Origin: Paenibacillus montanisoli
GTDB lineage: Bacteria > Bacillota > Bacilli > Paenibacillales > Paenibacillaceae
Reading direction: 5' to 3'
Length of the DNA: 64,000 nt
Assembly: GCF_003268025.1 (NCBI RefSeq)
Contig: NZ_QLUW01000008.1
Coordinates: 1-64,000, forward strand
Both the position numbers and the translations under genes were made by a program. This document shows, piece after piece, positions 37,189-46,374 of this stretch; the stretch's first letter is position 1, and every line of letters starts with the position of its first letter. The notes beneath the pieces are model-generated. The model was not told the DNA's origin. It made no database searches and worked only from the letters and a program-made list of their open reading frames with translations.

Positions 37189-38016
37189 CTAGTGCTTCAA
37201 CAACTGTCCCAGCTCCCGCTTAAGCGCCAAAAACTCAGGCAGCTCGCGCACCTCCGGCGAACGCTTATCCGGCAGAGGAACCTCGAATGTCTTCAATATA
37301 CGGCCAGGGCCTGCGCCCATGACGACGATCCGCTGTGAAAGGAAAATCGCCTCGTCGATATCGTGGGTGATGAATAAAACGGTCGTCTTCTCCTTCTCCC
37401 ATACCTCCAGCAGCATTTCCTGCATCTCCAGCTTCGTTTGGGCATCCAGCGCGCCGAACGGTTCATCCATCAGCAGCACCTTCGGGCGGTTGGCGAGCGC
37501 CCGCGCAATCGCAACCCGCTGCTTCATCCCGCCGGAGAGCTGCTTCGGATAAGCACCCGCGAACGGCTCCAGCTTAATGACCTTCAGAAAATGATTGCTG
37601 AGCGCCCGCCGCTCAAGAGTCGGTATCCCTTTCAGCTTCGGACCGTATTCGATATTCTCGCGAACGGTGAGCCAAGGAAAAAGCGTATAGCCTTGGAACA
37701 CCATGCCCCGCTCCGCGCCCGGCCCTATAACTTCTTCGCCGCCCAGCGCCACGGACCCTGCCGTCAGCTCATCAAGACCCGCGACGATGCGCAGCAGCGT
37801 CGATTTACCGCAGCCCGACGGGCCGACGATGGTCACGAATTCGTTGGTCCCGATGTTGAGATCGATATTGCGCAACGCCTCAAACCGGCTCTTCTTCGTC
37901 TCGTACACCTTCTGCAAGCCGCGGATGGCAATTTCGCCGCGAGGCACCGCCCGGACGCCGGTCTTTCCCTCCGCTGGCTGCTCTTCAAAGATCGTCTCTC
38001 GTTTTAAAGCTTCCAT
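37189..38016 (-). CDS. ABC transporter ATPase, nitrate/sulfonate/taurine type, guanidine-riboswitch operon
   Basis: ATPase that powers import with the permease and binding protein upstream. In 275 residues: Walker A VGPSGCGKSTLL, Q-loop MVFQGYTLFPWLTV, signature LSGGMKQRVAIARAL, Walker B VLLMDEPFGALD and the switch His in FITHDIDEAIFL, all typical of the SsuB/TauB/NrtD group. ATG 38016 is favoured by AAGGAG 9 nt upstream; a longer reading into the permease gene is less likely. The substrate is judged from the riboswitch and binding protein, not from this subunit. Confidence 0.88.
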   Translation of the reverse strand: MEALKRETIFEEQPAEGKTGVRAVPRGEIAIRGLQKVYETKKSRFEALRNIDLNIGTNEFVTIVGPSGCGKSTLLRIVAGLDELTAGSVALGGEEVIGPGAERGMVFQGYTLFPWLTVRENIEYGPKLKGIPTLERRALSNHFLKVIKLEPFAGAYPKQLSGGMKQRVAIARALANRPKVLLMDEPFGALDAQTKLEMQEMLLEVWEKEKTTVLFITHDIDEAIFLSQRIVVMGAGPGRILKTFEVPLPDKRSPEVRELPEFLALKRELGQLLKH

Positions 38017-38075
38017 GGCCATCAACTCCTTGTTTAGCTTCACGCCTGTGCCTATTGCATGTTCCCGTAACCGCT

Positions 38076-38891
38076 CTATGCCCAAGGGAATAATCTGCGG
38101 TTTAAGAAAGCGAATATCCGGTCACTAATGAGTCCGAGCAATCCGATCACGATAATGCCTACGAAAATCTGATCCGTATTCAGAAACCGCTGCGCCTTCA
38201 TAATGGCGTAACCCAGGCCGCTGTTAACCGCGACGAGCTCGGCAACGACGAGATACGTCCAAGCCCAGCCGAGAATCAGGCGGAGCGTGTTCATCAGCTG
38301 AGGCTGGATGGCGGGAATGAGCACCGTCTCGATCGCTTTCCAGCGGCCGGCCCCAAGCGTGAAGGAAGCTTGAAGCAGGTCATGAGAGACACGGCGCGTG
38401 ATGTCCGCCACCATCAGCGCAAGCTGGAAAAAGCAGCCGATGAAGATAAGCAGGATTTTGGCCCATTCCCCGATTCCCGCCCATACCATAATGAGAGGAA
38501 TGAACGCAACGGCCGGCATATAGCGGATAAACTCCATCGGGGGCTCGACGAACGCTTCGCCGTACTTGAACGTCCCGGCGAAGATACCCAGCGGGATGCC
38601 GATGATGCAGGCGAGCAGAAACCCTGCCGATACGCGGAATACGCTGATGCCGATGTGGTTCCAGTATTCGGATGTGCCCAGGAGCCGAACCATTTCGACA
38701 ACTACTTCTCCCGGCGTCGGCAGGAAGATCGGATCGACCGCTTCGGTGTAGCTGAGCGCCGCCCAGATGCCCAGCAGAAGCACGAAGGAAAAGCTTGCGG
38801 TCATGGCGAACGGCCTTCCGCCAATTTCTTTAAAAATTTGAAGACGGTTCGGCCTTTTGCGGCTGGCTTTCGTTAAGCTCGTAGTCGACAA
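38076..38891 (-). CDS. ABC transporter permease, SsuC/TauC type, guanidine-riboswitch operon
   Basis: Integral membrane subunit. About six hydrophobic segments in 271 residues; PIFLPTPGEVVVEMVRLL is the periplasmic-side motif common to SsuC/TauC proteins, and the EAA loop is ASFTLGAGRWKAIETVLIPA. The start is probably TTG 38891 with AAGGAG 7 nt before it; GTG 38900 overlaps the ribosome site. It begins at the stop codon of the binding protein gene. The family includes importers for sulfonates, nitrate, cyanate, aminopyrimidines and guanidine-associated systems. Confidence 0.88.
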   Translation of the reverse strand: MSTTSLTKASRKRPNRLQIFKEIGGRPFAMTASFSFVLLLGIWAALSYTEAVDPIFLPTPGEVVVEMVRLLGTSEYWNHIGISVFRVSAGFLLACIIGIPLGIFAGTFKYGEAFVEPPMEFIRYMPAVAFIPLIMVWAGIGEWAKILLIFIGCFFQLALMVADITRRVSHDLLQASFTLGAGRWKAIETVLIPAIQPQLMNTLRLILGWAWTYLVVAELVAVNSGLGYAIMKAQRFLNTDQIFVGIIVIGLLGLISDRIFAFLNRRLFPWA

Positions 38892-38896
38892 AGGGA

Positions 38897-39907
38897 TCAC
38901 TCCTTAGCTGCTTTCTCAACAAATCGCGAATCGAAGAGCGCCTCTACATCTTCGATGTCATCCACCATATCAAGATTCTTCAGGAAGTCCGCCGTCTTCT
39001 GAGCCGTATAGGAGAGCGACGTATAGTCCTCCCGCTTGCCGAATGCCTCCACGTTATCCTCTGGCGTAAACAGCTTGATGCTTTCGAGTCCGAGCTTGAA
39101 GTCCTCCGGCGTCGTTTCCGCTTTCTTCGCCATCAGCTCGATCGCTTCGTCTTCATGGGTTTTGAAATAGTCCAGCGCGTCGAACCAAGCATCGACAATC
39201 TTCTGAACATCGTTCGGACGGTTTTTAACTACCTCTTCACGGAAGACGAGCAGATCCGGAATGAGCCCCGGCGTATCTTCGGAAGAGAAGAGGATCTTGC
39301 CCTTTCCTTCTTTAACGGCTTTCGTTTGGAACGGCTCCCAGAGGACGGAAGCATCCGTTTTACCGGAGATAAAAGCCGGCCCCGCATCGTTGACCGTCAT
39401 GTTCACGAAATTGATGTCCTTCTCTGAAAGCCCATGCTGGTCAAGCGCGGTCAGCAGCAGCAAATGGTCGACGGTGCCGAGCTCGGTCGCGACCGTTTTG
39501 CCTTTCAGATCGGCGATGGACCCAATCTCCGGCTTGCTAACGATAGCGTCGCCGCCGTTAGAGTTATCGTTGACGAGAACGGCTTTCAGACCAATGCCCT
39601 TGGATGCCGGAGCGAGCGTATCGCTGAGCGTCTGGCTGTTCGCGTCCACCTTGCCTGTCGAGAGCGCTTGAAGGGAATCGCTGTAGACCGGGAACCATTT
39701 GAGGTCAACCTTTACGTCATGCTTGTCGAAGAACCCCCTCTCGTCGGCCAGAAACCAGAAGAACCAGCCCGGCCAAGGACTGAGCGCGATTGTGATCGGC
39801 GAGTCGTCCGTACCCGTCGAGACTTCCTTGGAGCCGCCGCAGCCGGCCAGTGCCGTCAGCATCGCCGCAAGCAGAAGCAGCGTAATCATCCGTTTCGTTC
39901 TCTTCAT
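38897..39907 (-). CDS. Substrate-binding lipoprotein of a guanidine-riboswitch ABC transporter
   Basis: Extracytoplasmic binding protein of the NMT1/SsuA-like group. The ATG at 39907 opens a lipoprotein signal (RTKRMITLLLLAAMLTALAG then Cys). The mature part has ITIALSPWPGWFFWFLADER, FPVYSDSLQALSTGKVDANS, QTLSDTLAPASKGIGL, TVATELGTVDHLLL, DASVLWEPFQTKAVKEGK and TPGLIPDLLVFREEVV. The W-GW opening and QTLSDT pattern recall binding proteins of urea/guanidine carboxylase systems. The guanidine-I riboswitch in its leader makes guanidine, or a derivative handled with it, the best guess for the ligand. Confidence 0.85.
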   Translation of the reverse strand: MKRTKRMITLLLLAAMLTALAGCGGSKEVSTGTDDSPITIALSPWPGWFFWFLADERGFFDKHDVKVDLKWFPVYSDSLQALSTGKVDANSQTLSDTLAPASKGIGLKAVLVNDNSNGGDAIVSKPEIGSIADLKGKTVATELGTVDHLLLLTALDQHGLSEKDINFVNMTVNDAGPAFISGKTDASVLWEPFQTKAVKEGKGKILFSSEDTPGLIPDLLVFREEVVKNRPNDVQKIVDAWFDALDYFKTHEDEAIELMAKKAETTPEDFKLGLESIKLFTPEDNVEAFGKREDYTSLSYTAQKTADFLKNLDMVDDIEDVEALFDSRFVEKAAKE

Positions 39908-39942
39908 TTCTCTCCACTCCCATCGATTCTCTGTAAGAATAG

Positions 39943-39979
39943 AAAAAGCCTGAGGAGTTTTTTGATCTCCCAGGCTTTT
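39943..39979 (-). terminator. Riboswitch-controlled terminator
   Basis: On the minus strand AAAAGCCTGGGAG-(9 nt)-CTCCTCAGGCTTTTT forms an intrinsic terminator. Its 5' arm is the conserved 3' part of the guanidine-I aptamer (AAAAGCCTGGGAGA), so ligand binding should prevent the hairpin and switch the operon on. Confidence 0.88.
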
Positions 39980-40092
39980 GTCCTTCCGTGTTATATGGAG
40001 CTTCCGGAAGCCCTCTGCGTCATGTGGGCCATTCTCCATACGCCGCCTCTTGGACCAGCCTGGTTGTCACGCCACGGAACCCTAGACAGCAT
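39966..40092 (-). promoter_or_regulatory. Guanidine-I (ykkC) riboswitch aptamer
   Basis: Minus-strand landmarks in the right order: CTAGGGTTCCG (ends near 40074), CTGGTCCAAGAG (about 40046-40060), then ACACGG, GGA, and AAAAGCCTGGGAGA (39966-39979). These are the conserved elements of ykkC subtype 1 (RF00442). The related subtype 2 RNAs (ppGpp, PRPP) share many positions; gene context (SsuABC-like transporter) favours guanidine. An upstream hairpin GTCCCC/GGGGAC sits near 40097-40118. Confidence 0.92.
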
Positions 40093-40155
40093 TTTCGTCC
40101 CCATGTAGAGCCGGGGACCTTTATTAAATTGTTAAATAACCTAACATTTATCTGT

Positions 40156-40185
40156 ATTGTAAGAGGGAATCGATGACTTTGTCAA
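40156..40185 (-). promoter_or_regulatory. Consensus sigma-A promoter of the guanidine-type operon
   Basis: TTGACA (40180-40185) and TACAAT (40156-40161) with 18-bp spacing on the minus strand. The predicted start near 40149 gives a leader that contains the whole riboswitch. Confidence 0.85.
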
Positions 40186-40191
40186 TCTTAA

Positions 40192-40208
40192 TGTTATGTT
40201 TTCTTACA
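40192..40208. promoter_or_regulatory. GlnR/TnrA box upstream of the guanidine-type operon
   Basis: TGTTA-N7-TTACA is an exact match to TGTNA-N7-TNACA. Its centre lies about 51 bp upstream of the predicted transcription start, the usual place for activation by TnrA/GlnR. It starts 4 bp after the urtE stop codon. Confidence 0.75.
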
Positions 40209-40212
40209 TATT

Positions 40213-40914
40213 CTAAACGGTCAAGAAATGCCGGATCACTTCTTCATTCAAATCGGACAAGCCGCCTTCCCAGGCAATCGAGCCTTTTTCAAGGATGTAA
40301 AAGTAGTCGCCGACACTCTTTACGAACTCCAGGCTTTGCTCTGCCAGCAGGATCGACGTCTTCCCGTCCGCCTTAATAGACCGGATAACATCCCTGATGT
40401 CATCGACAATGGAGGGCTGAATGCCTTCGCACGGCTCATCGAGCAGCAGTAAATCCGGCTCCGAGGCTAGCGCCCTGGCGAAAGCCAGCTGCTGCTGCTG
40501 CCCGCCGCTCAAATCGCCGCCCCTTCGGCCGTACATTGTCGGCAATACCGGGAACTTTGCGATTGCGGACTCCGGGATGGCGCGTTTTTTCTCTTTGGAC
40601 GCTTCCAGTCCCAGCAGTATATTTTCAAAAACGGTAAGCTGCGGGAAGATTTCTCGCCCTTGCGGTACGTACCCGATCCCTTTCTTCGCCCGCTCACCGG
40701 GTGCCCGCTTCGTCAAATCGGTACCCTTGTAGGAAACCGTTCCTTTATGCGCCTTCAGCACGCCCATAATGCTCTTCATCAGCGTCGTCTTACCGACCCC
40801 GTTGCGTCCAAGCAGGCAGACGACTTGGCCCGGCCGCACCTGAAGAGTCACTTGCCGCAAAATCACGCTCTCCCCGTACCCCGCTTCAAGCTGTTGAACG
40901 GCTAGCATCGGCAT
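40213..40914 (-). CDS. urtE: Urea ABC transporter ATPase UrtE
   Basis: LivF-like ATPase of the high-affinity urea importer. In 233 residues: [20 protein letters not shown], Walker A LLGRNGVGKTTLMKSI, signature LSGGQQQQLAFARAL, Walker B LLLLDEPCEGIQPSIVDDI, and ILLAEQSLEFV. The EGIQPSI motif after Walker B is characteristic of UrtE rather than LivF. Last gene of urtABCDE; it overlaps urtD by 29 bp. No terminator follows before the next promoter, so read-through into the riboswitch leader is possible. Confidence 0.92.
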   Translation of the reverse strand: MPMLAVQQLEAGYGESVILRQVTLQVRPGQVVCLLGRNGVGKTTLMKSIMGVLKAHKGTVSYKGTDLTKRAPGERAKKGIGYVPQGREIFPQLTVFENILLGLEASKEKKRAIPESAIAKFPVLPTMYGRRGGDLSGGQQQQLAFARALASEPDLLLLDEPCEGIQPSIVDDIRDVIRSIKADGKTSILLAEQSLEFVKSVGDYFYILEKGSIAWEGGLSDLNEEVIRHFLTV

Positions 40915-41671
40915 CCCGCCTTTTCCCTAAATACACTTCCGTCACGCGGTTGTCGCGCTGCACATCCTCCATCGAGCCTTCCTTGAGCAGTTTGCCCTCG
41001 TGCATGACGGTTACTTTGCTCGCAAAGCTCCGCACGAACTCCATATCATGCTCCACGACGACGATCGACTGTGTCTTGCGGATCTGCTGCAGCAGCTCGC
41101 CGGTCTTCTCCGTCTCGCCGTCGGTCATGCCCGCCACCGGTTCGTCAAGCAGCAAAATCTCCGGCTCCTGCAGCAGCATCATGCCTATCTCGAGCCACTG
41201 CTTCTCGCCGTGCGAGAGCCCGCCCGCCCGCCAGGCTGCCTTCTCTTCCAGCCCGACCAGCGCAAGCTGGGCAGCGATCCTCTCGCGTTCTTCCCGGCGC
41301 AGCTTGGCGCGCATAGCCGCGAATACGCCGCGATTCTGCTTCATGGCGATTTCGAAGTTCTCAAAGACCGTGAGCGACGGGAAAATCGACGGCGTCTGAA
41401 ATTTGCGCCCGATGCCGAGCTCCGCGATCTGATGCTCCTTCTTCCGCGTAATGTCGACCCCGCCACCGAACAGCACCTTCCCTTCCGCCGGCTTCACTTT
41501 GCCGCAAATGACATCGAGCATAGTCGTTTTGCCCGCTCCGTTGGGCCCGATCAGAAACCGCAGCTCGCCGCGCGTCAGCGAGAAATTCATGCCCTGCACC
41601 GCTTTGAACCCGTCAAAATCGACGGTTACCTCGTCACACCGCAGGATGACGGACCCCGTTTGCTCCTTCAT
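40886..41671 (-). CDS. urtD: Urea ABC transporter ATPase UrtD
   Basis: LivG-like ATPase subunit, 261 residues. Visible: [20 protein letters not shown], Walker [40 protein letters not shown], signature [16 protein letters not shown], Walker [16 protein letters not shown] and [23 protein letters not shown] and PVAGMT are UrtD signatures. AAGGAGG precedes the ATG. It overlaps urtC by 38 bp. Confidence 0.93.
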   Translation of the reverse strand: MKEQTGSVILRCDEVTVDFDGFKAVQGMNFSLTRGELRFLIGPNGAGKTTMLDVICGKVKPAEGKVLFGGGVDITRKKEHQIAELGIGRKFQTPSIFPSLTVFENFEIAMKQNRGVFAAMRAKLRREERERIAAQLALVGLEEKAAWRAGGLSHGEKQWLEIGMMLLQEPEILLLDEPVAGMTDGETEKTGELLQQIRKTQSIVVVEHDMEFVRSFASKVTVMHEGKLLKEGSMEDVQRDNRVTEVYLGKRRDADASRSTA

Positions 41672-42722
41672 CGGCTGCCTTCCTCCTTCCGACCCGTTTC
41701 AACTGGCTGAATAACCCCGCTGCCCCCTTAGGCAGGAACACCACGACAACGACGAACAGCGCGCCCATGAATAGGATCCAAATATCCGGGTACGATTCAC
41801 TGAATGCGCTCTTGGCCGAGTTCAGCAGGATTGCCCCAAGCACCGCGCCGCCCAGCGTTCCCCGCCCGCCGATCGCAACCCACAGCACCATTTCAATGGA
41901 CGGCACAATCCCCATCATGGAAGGCGAGATGATGCCGACATGGAGCACGAACAGCATGCCGGCAAGTCCGGCGAGTCCGGCCGAAATGCTGAAGGCAACC
42001 TTCTGGTAGACGGCCGGGTTGTAGCCGATGAACCGGACCCGATTCTCGCCGTCCCTGATCGCGCGCAGCACCTTGCCGAAACGGCTTTTCACCAGGTAGC
42101 GGCAGAGGGAAAACGCGCCGAACAGCAGCACGACCGTAACCCAATACAGAAACCGCTTCGTATCGGGCGAAGCAAGCGAATAGCCAAAAAGCTTGCCGTA
42201 GCCGGTCACGCCGTTCGTCCCTCCCGTGTAAGCCTGCTGGCCGATGAAGAGCGTGACCGTGATAATGACCAGCGCCTGCGTCAGGATCGTGAAATATACG
42301 CCGCGAATCCGGTTGCGGAACGTGAAATAGCCCAGAACGAGCGCAAGCAGCATCGGCAGCAGAATACCTGCCAGCACGGCGAAGGTGAGCGAGCCGAACG
42401 GCTTCCAAAACCACGGCAGCGCCGTCAGCCCGCTCCAGTCCATAAAGTCGGGCAATCTTCCCCCGCCGGCATTCAGCTTGAGGTACATCGCCATCGCATA
42501 GCCGCCGAGGCCAAAGAAAACGCCATGTCCCAGACTAAGGATGCCGGTGTACCCCCATATCAAATCAAGCCCCAGCGCGACGATGGCATACGCCAAAAAC
42601 TTCGCGAGCAGATTCAGCCGGAAATCGCTGAGCACAAGCGGCGCGCAGAAGAGCGCCGCAGCGGCGGCCGCATAGCCCGCCAGCAGCCATATCCGCTGGG
42701 GCGGCATTGTCCGAAGCAACAT
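41634..42722 (-). CDS. urtC: Urea ABC transporter permease UrtC
   Basis: LivM-like permease with about ten membrane segments in 362 residues. Family marks: [30 protein letters not shown] (two blocks), [18 protein letters not shown] and [23 protein letters not shown] 42722 is chosen because AAAGGTGG lies 8 nt upstream; a GTG four codons earlier overlaps that site. The long overlap with urtD extends the C-terminus slightly. Confidence 0.92.
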   Translation of the reverse strand: MLLRTMPPQRIWLLAGYAAAAAALFCAPLVLSDFRLNLLAKFLAYAIVALGLDLIWGYTGILSLGHGVFFGLGGYAMAMYLKLNAGGGRLPDFMDWSGLTALPWFWKPFGSLTFAVLAGILLPMLLALVLGYFTFRNRIRGVYFTILTQALVIITVTLFIGQQAYTGGTNGVTGYGKLFGYSLASPDTKRFLYWVTVVLLFGAFSLCRYLVKSRFGKVLRAIRDGENRVRFIGYNPAVYQKVAFSISAGLAGLAGMLFVLHVGIISPSMMGIVPSIEMVLWVAIGGRGTLGGAVLGAILLNSAKSAFSESYPDIWILFMGALFVVVVVFLPKGAAGLFSQLKRVGRRKAADEGANGVRHPAV

Positions 42723-42758
42723 CTTGCATTCCACCTTTCAAGAGTGACCCCGTCTCTA

Positions 42759-43667
42759 CTAGTTATCAAGCGAACGCGAACGCATGGCGACAAGCCCCAT
42801 CGGCTTCCATTGCAGAAATGCGACGATGCACAGAAACACCAGCACTTTACCGAGCGATGCCGTCGTCCAATATTCGAAGAGCGTATTCGACAATCCGATG
42901 CCTAGCGCCCCGAACACGGTGCCGACCAGCTTCCCGACGCCGCCGAGCACTACGACCATAAACGCATCGACGATGTAATACGTGCCGATTGAGGGCCCAA
43001 TTGGCCCGATCAGCGTAAGCGCGCAGCCGGCGATTCCCGCGATGCCGGAGCCGATCGCGAACGTAACCGCATCGACGCTGCGCGTGGAAATGCCGAGACA
43101 AGCGGCCATTTCGCGGTTTTGCATGACTGCCCGCATCCGGCGGCCGGAGTGGCTTCTATAAATGTACAGATACATGACGAACAGGCAGACGAGCACAAGC
43201 CCGATAATGAACAGTCTCTTGTACGGAAACACGGCGCCGCCAAACGCGGTTATCCCGCCGTTCAGCCACTCCGGGCTCGTGACGCCTACATTCGGCGCCC
43301 CGAATAGGCTGCGGGCGATCTGCTGCAGCACGAGTCCGACACCCCAGGTGGCCAGCAAACTGTCTAGCGGCCTTCCGTAGAGGAAGCGGATCAGACCCAT
43401 TTCCAACACTAGGCCGAATGCGAATGCAACCGCGAAGCTCGCCGGTATCGCCAGCGCAAAGTACCAGCCGAAGGCCGCGTCCGGCAAGTAAGCGGCAAAG
43501 AGATTTTGCACGACGTAAGCCGTATAGGCGCCGATCATGATCAACTCGCCGTGCGCCATGTTAATGACCTTCATAAGCCCGAAAGTAATGGCCAGACCCA
43601 GTGCGATTAACAGCAAAATGGAGCTGACGCTTATTCCGTTGAACAGCTGAAGCACGATCACATCCAT
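42759..43667 (-). CDS. urtB: Urea ABC transporter permease UrtB
   Basis: LivH-like permease, 302 residues with about eight membrane segments. Marks: [77 protein letters not shown] and [20 protein letters not shown]. The FGAPNV-V-P-WL element is typical of UrtB. ATG 43667 has AAGGGGTGA upstream; GTG 43679 is possible but abuts the ribosome site. Confidence 0.93.
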   Translation of the reverse strand: MDVIVLQLFNGISVSSILLLIALGLAITFGLMKVINMAHGELIMIGAYTAYVVQNLFAAYLPDAAFGWYFALAIPASFAVAFAFGLVLEMGLIRFLYGRPLDSLLATWGVGLVLQQIARSLFGAPNVGVTSPEWLNGGITAFGGAVFPYKRLFIIGLVLVCLFVMYLYIYRSHSGRRMRAVMQNREMAACLGISTRSVDAVTFAIGSGIAGIAGCALTLIGPIGPSIGTYYIVDAFMVVVLGGVGKLVGTVFGALGIGLSNTLFEYWTTASLGKVLVFLCIVAFLQWKPMGLVAMRSRSLDN

Positions 43668-43737
43668 ATTGGCATTCACCCCTTATGCAAGCTGGACCGC
43701 CGCTTGGCGGCTGCCCAGCCTGCTCGGTCCGGATTTT

Positions 43738-44982
43738 TTATTTGCTTTCGCTTAGACTGGCCGCCCAAGTGTAGCCTTTTAAGTACGGATCCGGCTTAAC
43801 CGGGTCGCCCGAGTTCCACACCTCCTTGAACTGGCCGTCGCTTTGCACCTCGCCGATCCGGACCGTTTTGTACAGGTGCTGCGTTTCGCCGTCGATCTTG
43901 ACCTTGCCCTCCGGCGCGTCCCACTCGAGCTCCTTGGCCGCTTCCTTCACCTTCTCCACGTCCGTGGAGCCGGCTTTCTCCACCGCTGCGGCCCACAGGT
44001 AGACGGCATCGTAGCCTGCCTCGATCGGATCGGCCGTCACGCGGTCAGCGCCGTATTTTTTCTTATAGTTTTCAACGAAGGTTTTGTTCGCAGGGGTATC
44101 TGTCGTTTGGTAGTAGTTCCAAGCCGCATATGTACCGGCCAGCACGTCGACGCCGATACCGCGGATTTCTTCTTCAGCTACCGAGACGGATAAGGTGGTG
44201 ATGTCTTTAGGAGAAATGCCGGCATCCTTCATTTGCTTGAAGAACGCAACGTTGCTGTCGCCATTCAGCGTATTGAAGATGACGTCGGGCTTCGCTTCCT
44301 TGATCTTGGCGATGACCGTCGCATAGTCCGTATGTCCGAGAGGAGTATATTCTTCGCCGACGAGCTCGCCGCTTTCGACCTTAAGCTGTTCTTTGATGAT
44401 TTTGTTTGCGGTGCGAGGGAATACGTAGTCGGAACCGAGGAGGAAAAATCTCTTGCCGTGGTTTTCCAGCAGCCAGCTGACCGCAGGGACGATTTGTTGG
44501 TTGGTGGTTGCGCCCGTGTACATAATATTCGGGGATTGCTCCAAGCCCTCGTATTGAACCGGGTACCAGAGGAGGCTCTTCAATTCTTCGAATACCGGCA
44601 GCATCGCTTTGCGGCTGGAGGACGTCCAACCGCCAAATACGGTCGCAACTTCGTCTTCGGAAATCAGCTTGCGCGCTTTCTCCGCAAAAGTCGGCCAGTC
44701 GGAAGCGCCGTCTTCAACGACAGGAACAAGCTTCTTTCCAAGCACGCCGCCCTTAGCGTTAATCTCGTCGATCGCCATCATCTCTGCGTCCTTGACCGAT
44801 ACTTCGCTGATAGCCATGGTGCCGCTAAGCGAGTGCAGAATGCCGACTTTGATTTCATTGCCGCTGTCTGACTCGGCTTCATTCGTCGATGCGGCCTTAT
44901 TCTCGTTCTTGCCGCAGCCGGCCAGCACCAGCATGGAGGCCAGCAGCACGAAAACCCCGCTTTTCCAAACGTTCTTCCTCAT
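43738..44982 (-). CDS. urtA: Urea ABC transporter substrate-binding lipoprotein UrtA
   Basis: Periplasmic-binding fold type I protein for urea or short-chain amides, 414 residues. The signal peptide ends in a lipobox (VLAGC, Cys about 23). Mature part: [75 protein letters not shown] and [20 protein letters not shown], matching UrtA rather than LivK. It heads a five-gene operon with a perfect sigma-A promoter and a GlnR/TnrA box. No urease is encoded in the window. Confidence 0.95.
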   Translation of the reverse strand: MRKNVWKSGVFVLLASMLVLAGCGKNENKAASTNEAESDSGNEIKVGILHSLSGTMAISEVSVKDAEMMAIDEINAKGGVLGKKLVPVVEDGASDWPTFAEKARKLISEDEVATVFGGWTSSSRKAMLPVFEELKSLLWYPVQYEGLEQSPNIMYTGATTNQQIVPAVSWLLENHGKRFFLLGSDYVFPRTANKIIKEQLKVESGELVGEEYTPLGHTDYATVIAKIKEAKPDVIFNTLNGDSNVAFFKQMKDAGISPKDITTLSVSVAEEEIRGIGVDVLAGTYAAWNYYQTTDTPANKTFVENYKKKYGADRVTADPIEAGYDAVYLWAAAVEKAGSTDVEKVKEAAKELEWDAPEGKVKIDGETQHLYKTVRIGEVQSDGQFKEVWNSGDPVKPDPYLKGYTWAASLSESK

Positions 44983-45057
44983 TCTCCCACTCCCTATCCA
45001 TTTTCCCTCTCTATTCCGAACGTTGTACTGGATTAACCTTCCATTGTTCGTGGTTTC

Positions 45058-45087
45058 ATTATAAAAGCAGCATAAGTTTCATGTCAA
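45058..45087 (-). promoter_or_regulatory. Consensus sigma-A promoter of urtABCDE
   Basis: TTGACA (45082-45087) and TATAAT (45058-45063) with 18-bp spacing on the minus strand. A degenerate GlnR/TnrA half-match TGTCA-N7-TTACG (45082-45098) overlaps the -35 and could be a repression site. Confidence 0.88.
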
Positions 45088-45154
45088 TAAAGTTTACGTA
45101 AAAGAAAGGAAAATTAATTTTTAATGGATATATGATTAAATTTAATGGATTTTA

Positions 45155-45171
45155 TGTTAGTTTTAATCACA
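45155..45171. promoter_or_regulatory. GlnR/TnrA box upstream of urtA
   Basis: TGTTA-N7-TCACA matches TGTNA-N7-TNACA exactly (TGTGA-N7-TAACA on the minus strand). Its centre is about 112 bp before the predicted start, within a very AT-rich stretch (45105-45235) that also holds the palindrome TGTTATATATAACA. Confidence 0.65.
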
Positions 45172-45231
45172 TATTTGATTGAATTATTCAAAGTTTTTTG
45201 TTATATATAACACATATATAACATAACATAC

Positions 45232-45275
45232 AAAAAAGAACCGGGCAAGCACCTCAAGTGCCTGCCCGGCTTTCC
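45232..45275 (-). terminator. Rho-independent terminator after pgl
   Basis: Minus-strand hairpin GCCGGGCAGGCACTT-GAGG-TGCTTGCCCGGTTC followed by TTTTTT. It lies directly after the lactonase gene. Confidence 0.92.
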
Positions 45276-45289
45276 AACCTGATCTTCCT

Positions 45290-46339
45290 CTACACAAACG
45301 CGATGCAAACCGGTTTACTCATCGCGATCTCATGGCCTGTCGGCCGCAAAGCGCCGGTTTCGCCATCTATCCGGAATGTAACTATGTTATCCGTGTTCTG
45401 GTTAGCGGCCAGCAAATAGCGGCCATCCGGCGAAATCGCGAAGTTCCGCGGCGTCATGCCTCCGCTTGACGTAATCTCGACCAGCTCCAGCTTCCCTTCC
45501 GCCGCGATGCGATAAACCGCGATGCTGTCATGTCCGCGATTGGAGGCATATAGAAACCGGCCGTCCGCCGTCACATGAATGTCCGCGCAGGTTGTCTCTT
45601 CGCCATACCCTTCCGGGAGCGTCGAAATCACCTGCTTAAGCGTTAGCTGCGACTTCTCCGCCTCATAACTAAATACAGCAACCGTGCTGTCCAGCTCATT
45701 GATGACATAGAGCACCTGCCCGTTTGGATGAAACGCCATATGACGAGGGCCCGCACCTGCCGGCAGCGCCGTCGCATGCTGTCTGTCCAGCTTCCGCGCA
45801 TCGTGGTCGATCGCGTAGTGCACGATCTGATCCGTGCCAAGATCGGCAATCAGCGCATAGCGATTCGCCGGATCAATGATCGCCGAATGCGGATGCGGCA
45901 CCTCTTGGCGGTCATTACGCGGCCCGCCTCCTTCATGCGCCGCGAAATCGGCCGGCACCAGCGAGCCGTCCTCGTTCTCGATCCCGTACAGGCATAGATT
46001 GCCTCCGCTATAGTTGGTCACGATCAACAGCTTGCCCGTCGCGTCGATTTCAACATGGCACGGAGAGCCGCCTTTCGTCGTCCATTCATTGATCGCCTTC
46101 AGCTCGCCGTTATCGGCATGGATCACGAAGCTGTACACGCTGCCCGGCTCCGCGCCCGTCTCGCTTACGACATATAATCTCGTGCCCGCTTCGTTGCTTC
46201 TTAGAAAGGATGGATTAAAAATGCCTGCCTGCCCTGAAAGCCGTGTAATCTTTCCGTCTTCAGTATGTAAGACCATGGCCGAGATGCCCTCTTGCTCCTT
46301 CGCTGCATACGATCCTACAAAAAATAGCTGCTGTCCCAT
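45290..46339 (-). CDS. pgl: 6-phosphogluconolactonase-type beta-propeller (YkgB/Pgl)
   Basis: Seven-bladed propeller of the lactonase family, expected to hydrolyse 6-phosphogluconolactone in the oxidative pentose phosphate pathway. The 349 residues show FNPSFLRSNEAGTRLYVVSE, NEWTTKGGSPCHVEIDATGK, VPHPHSAIIDPANRYALIAD, LGTDQIVHYAID, GAGPRHMAFHPNGQVLYVIN and GGMTPRNFAISPDGRYLLAA, with the conserved His and Arg of the active site. ATG 46339 follows GGGAGG. It stands alone between prsA and the urt operon; other lactones are possible substrates. Confidence 0.88.
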   Translation of the reverse strand: MGQQLFFVGSYAAKEQEGISAMVLHTEDGKITRLSGQAGIFNPSFLRSNEAGTRLYVVSETGAEPGSVYSFVIHADNGELKAINEWTTKGGSPCHVEIDATGKLLIVTNYSGGNLCLYGIENEDGSLVPADFAAHEGGGPRNDRQEVPHPHSAIIDPANRYALIADLGTDQIVHYAIDHDARKLDRQHATALPAGAGPRHMAFHPNGQVLYVINELDSTVAVFSYEAEKSQLTLKQVISTLPEGYGEETTCADIHVTADGRFLYASNRGHDSIAVYRIAAEGKLELVEITSSGGMTPRNFAISPDGRYLLAANQNTDNIVTFRIDGETGALRPTGHEIAMSKPVCIAFV

Positions 46340-46374
46340 CGAAACGCCTCCCATTTTTTGTGCTTTATGCTCAA

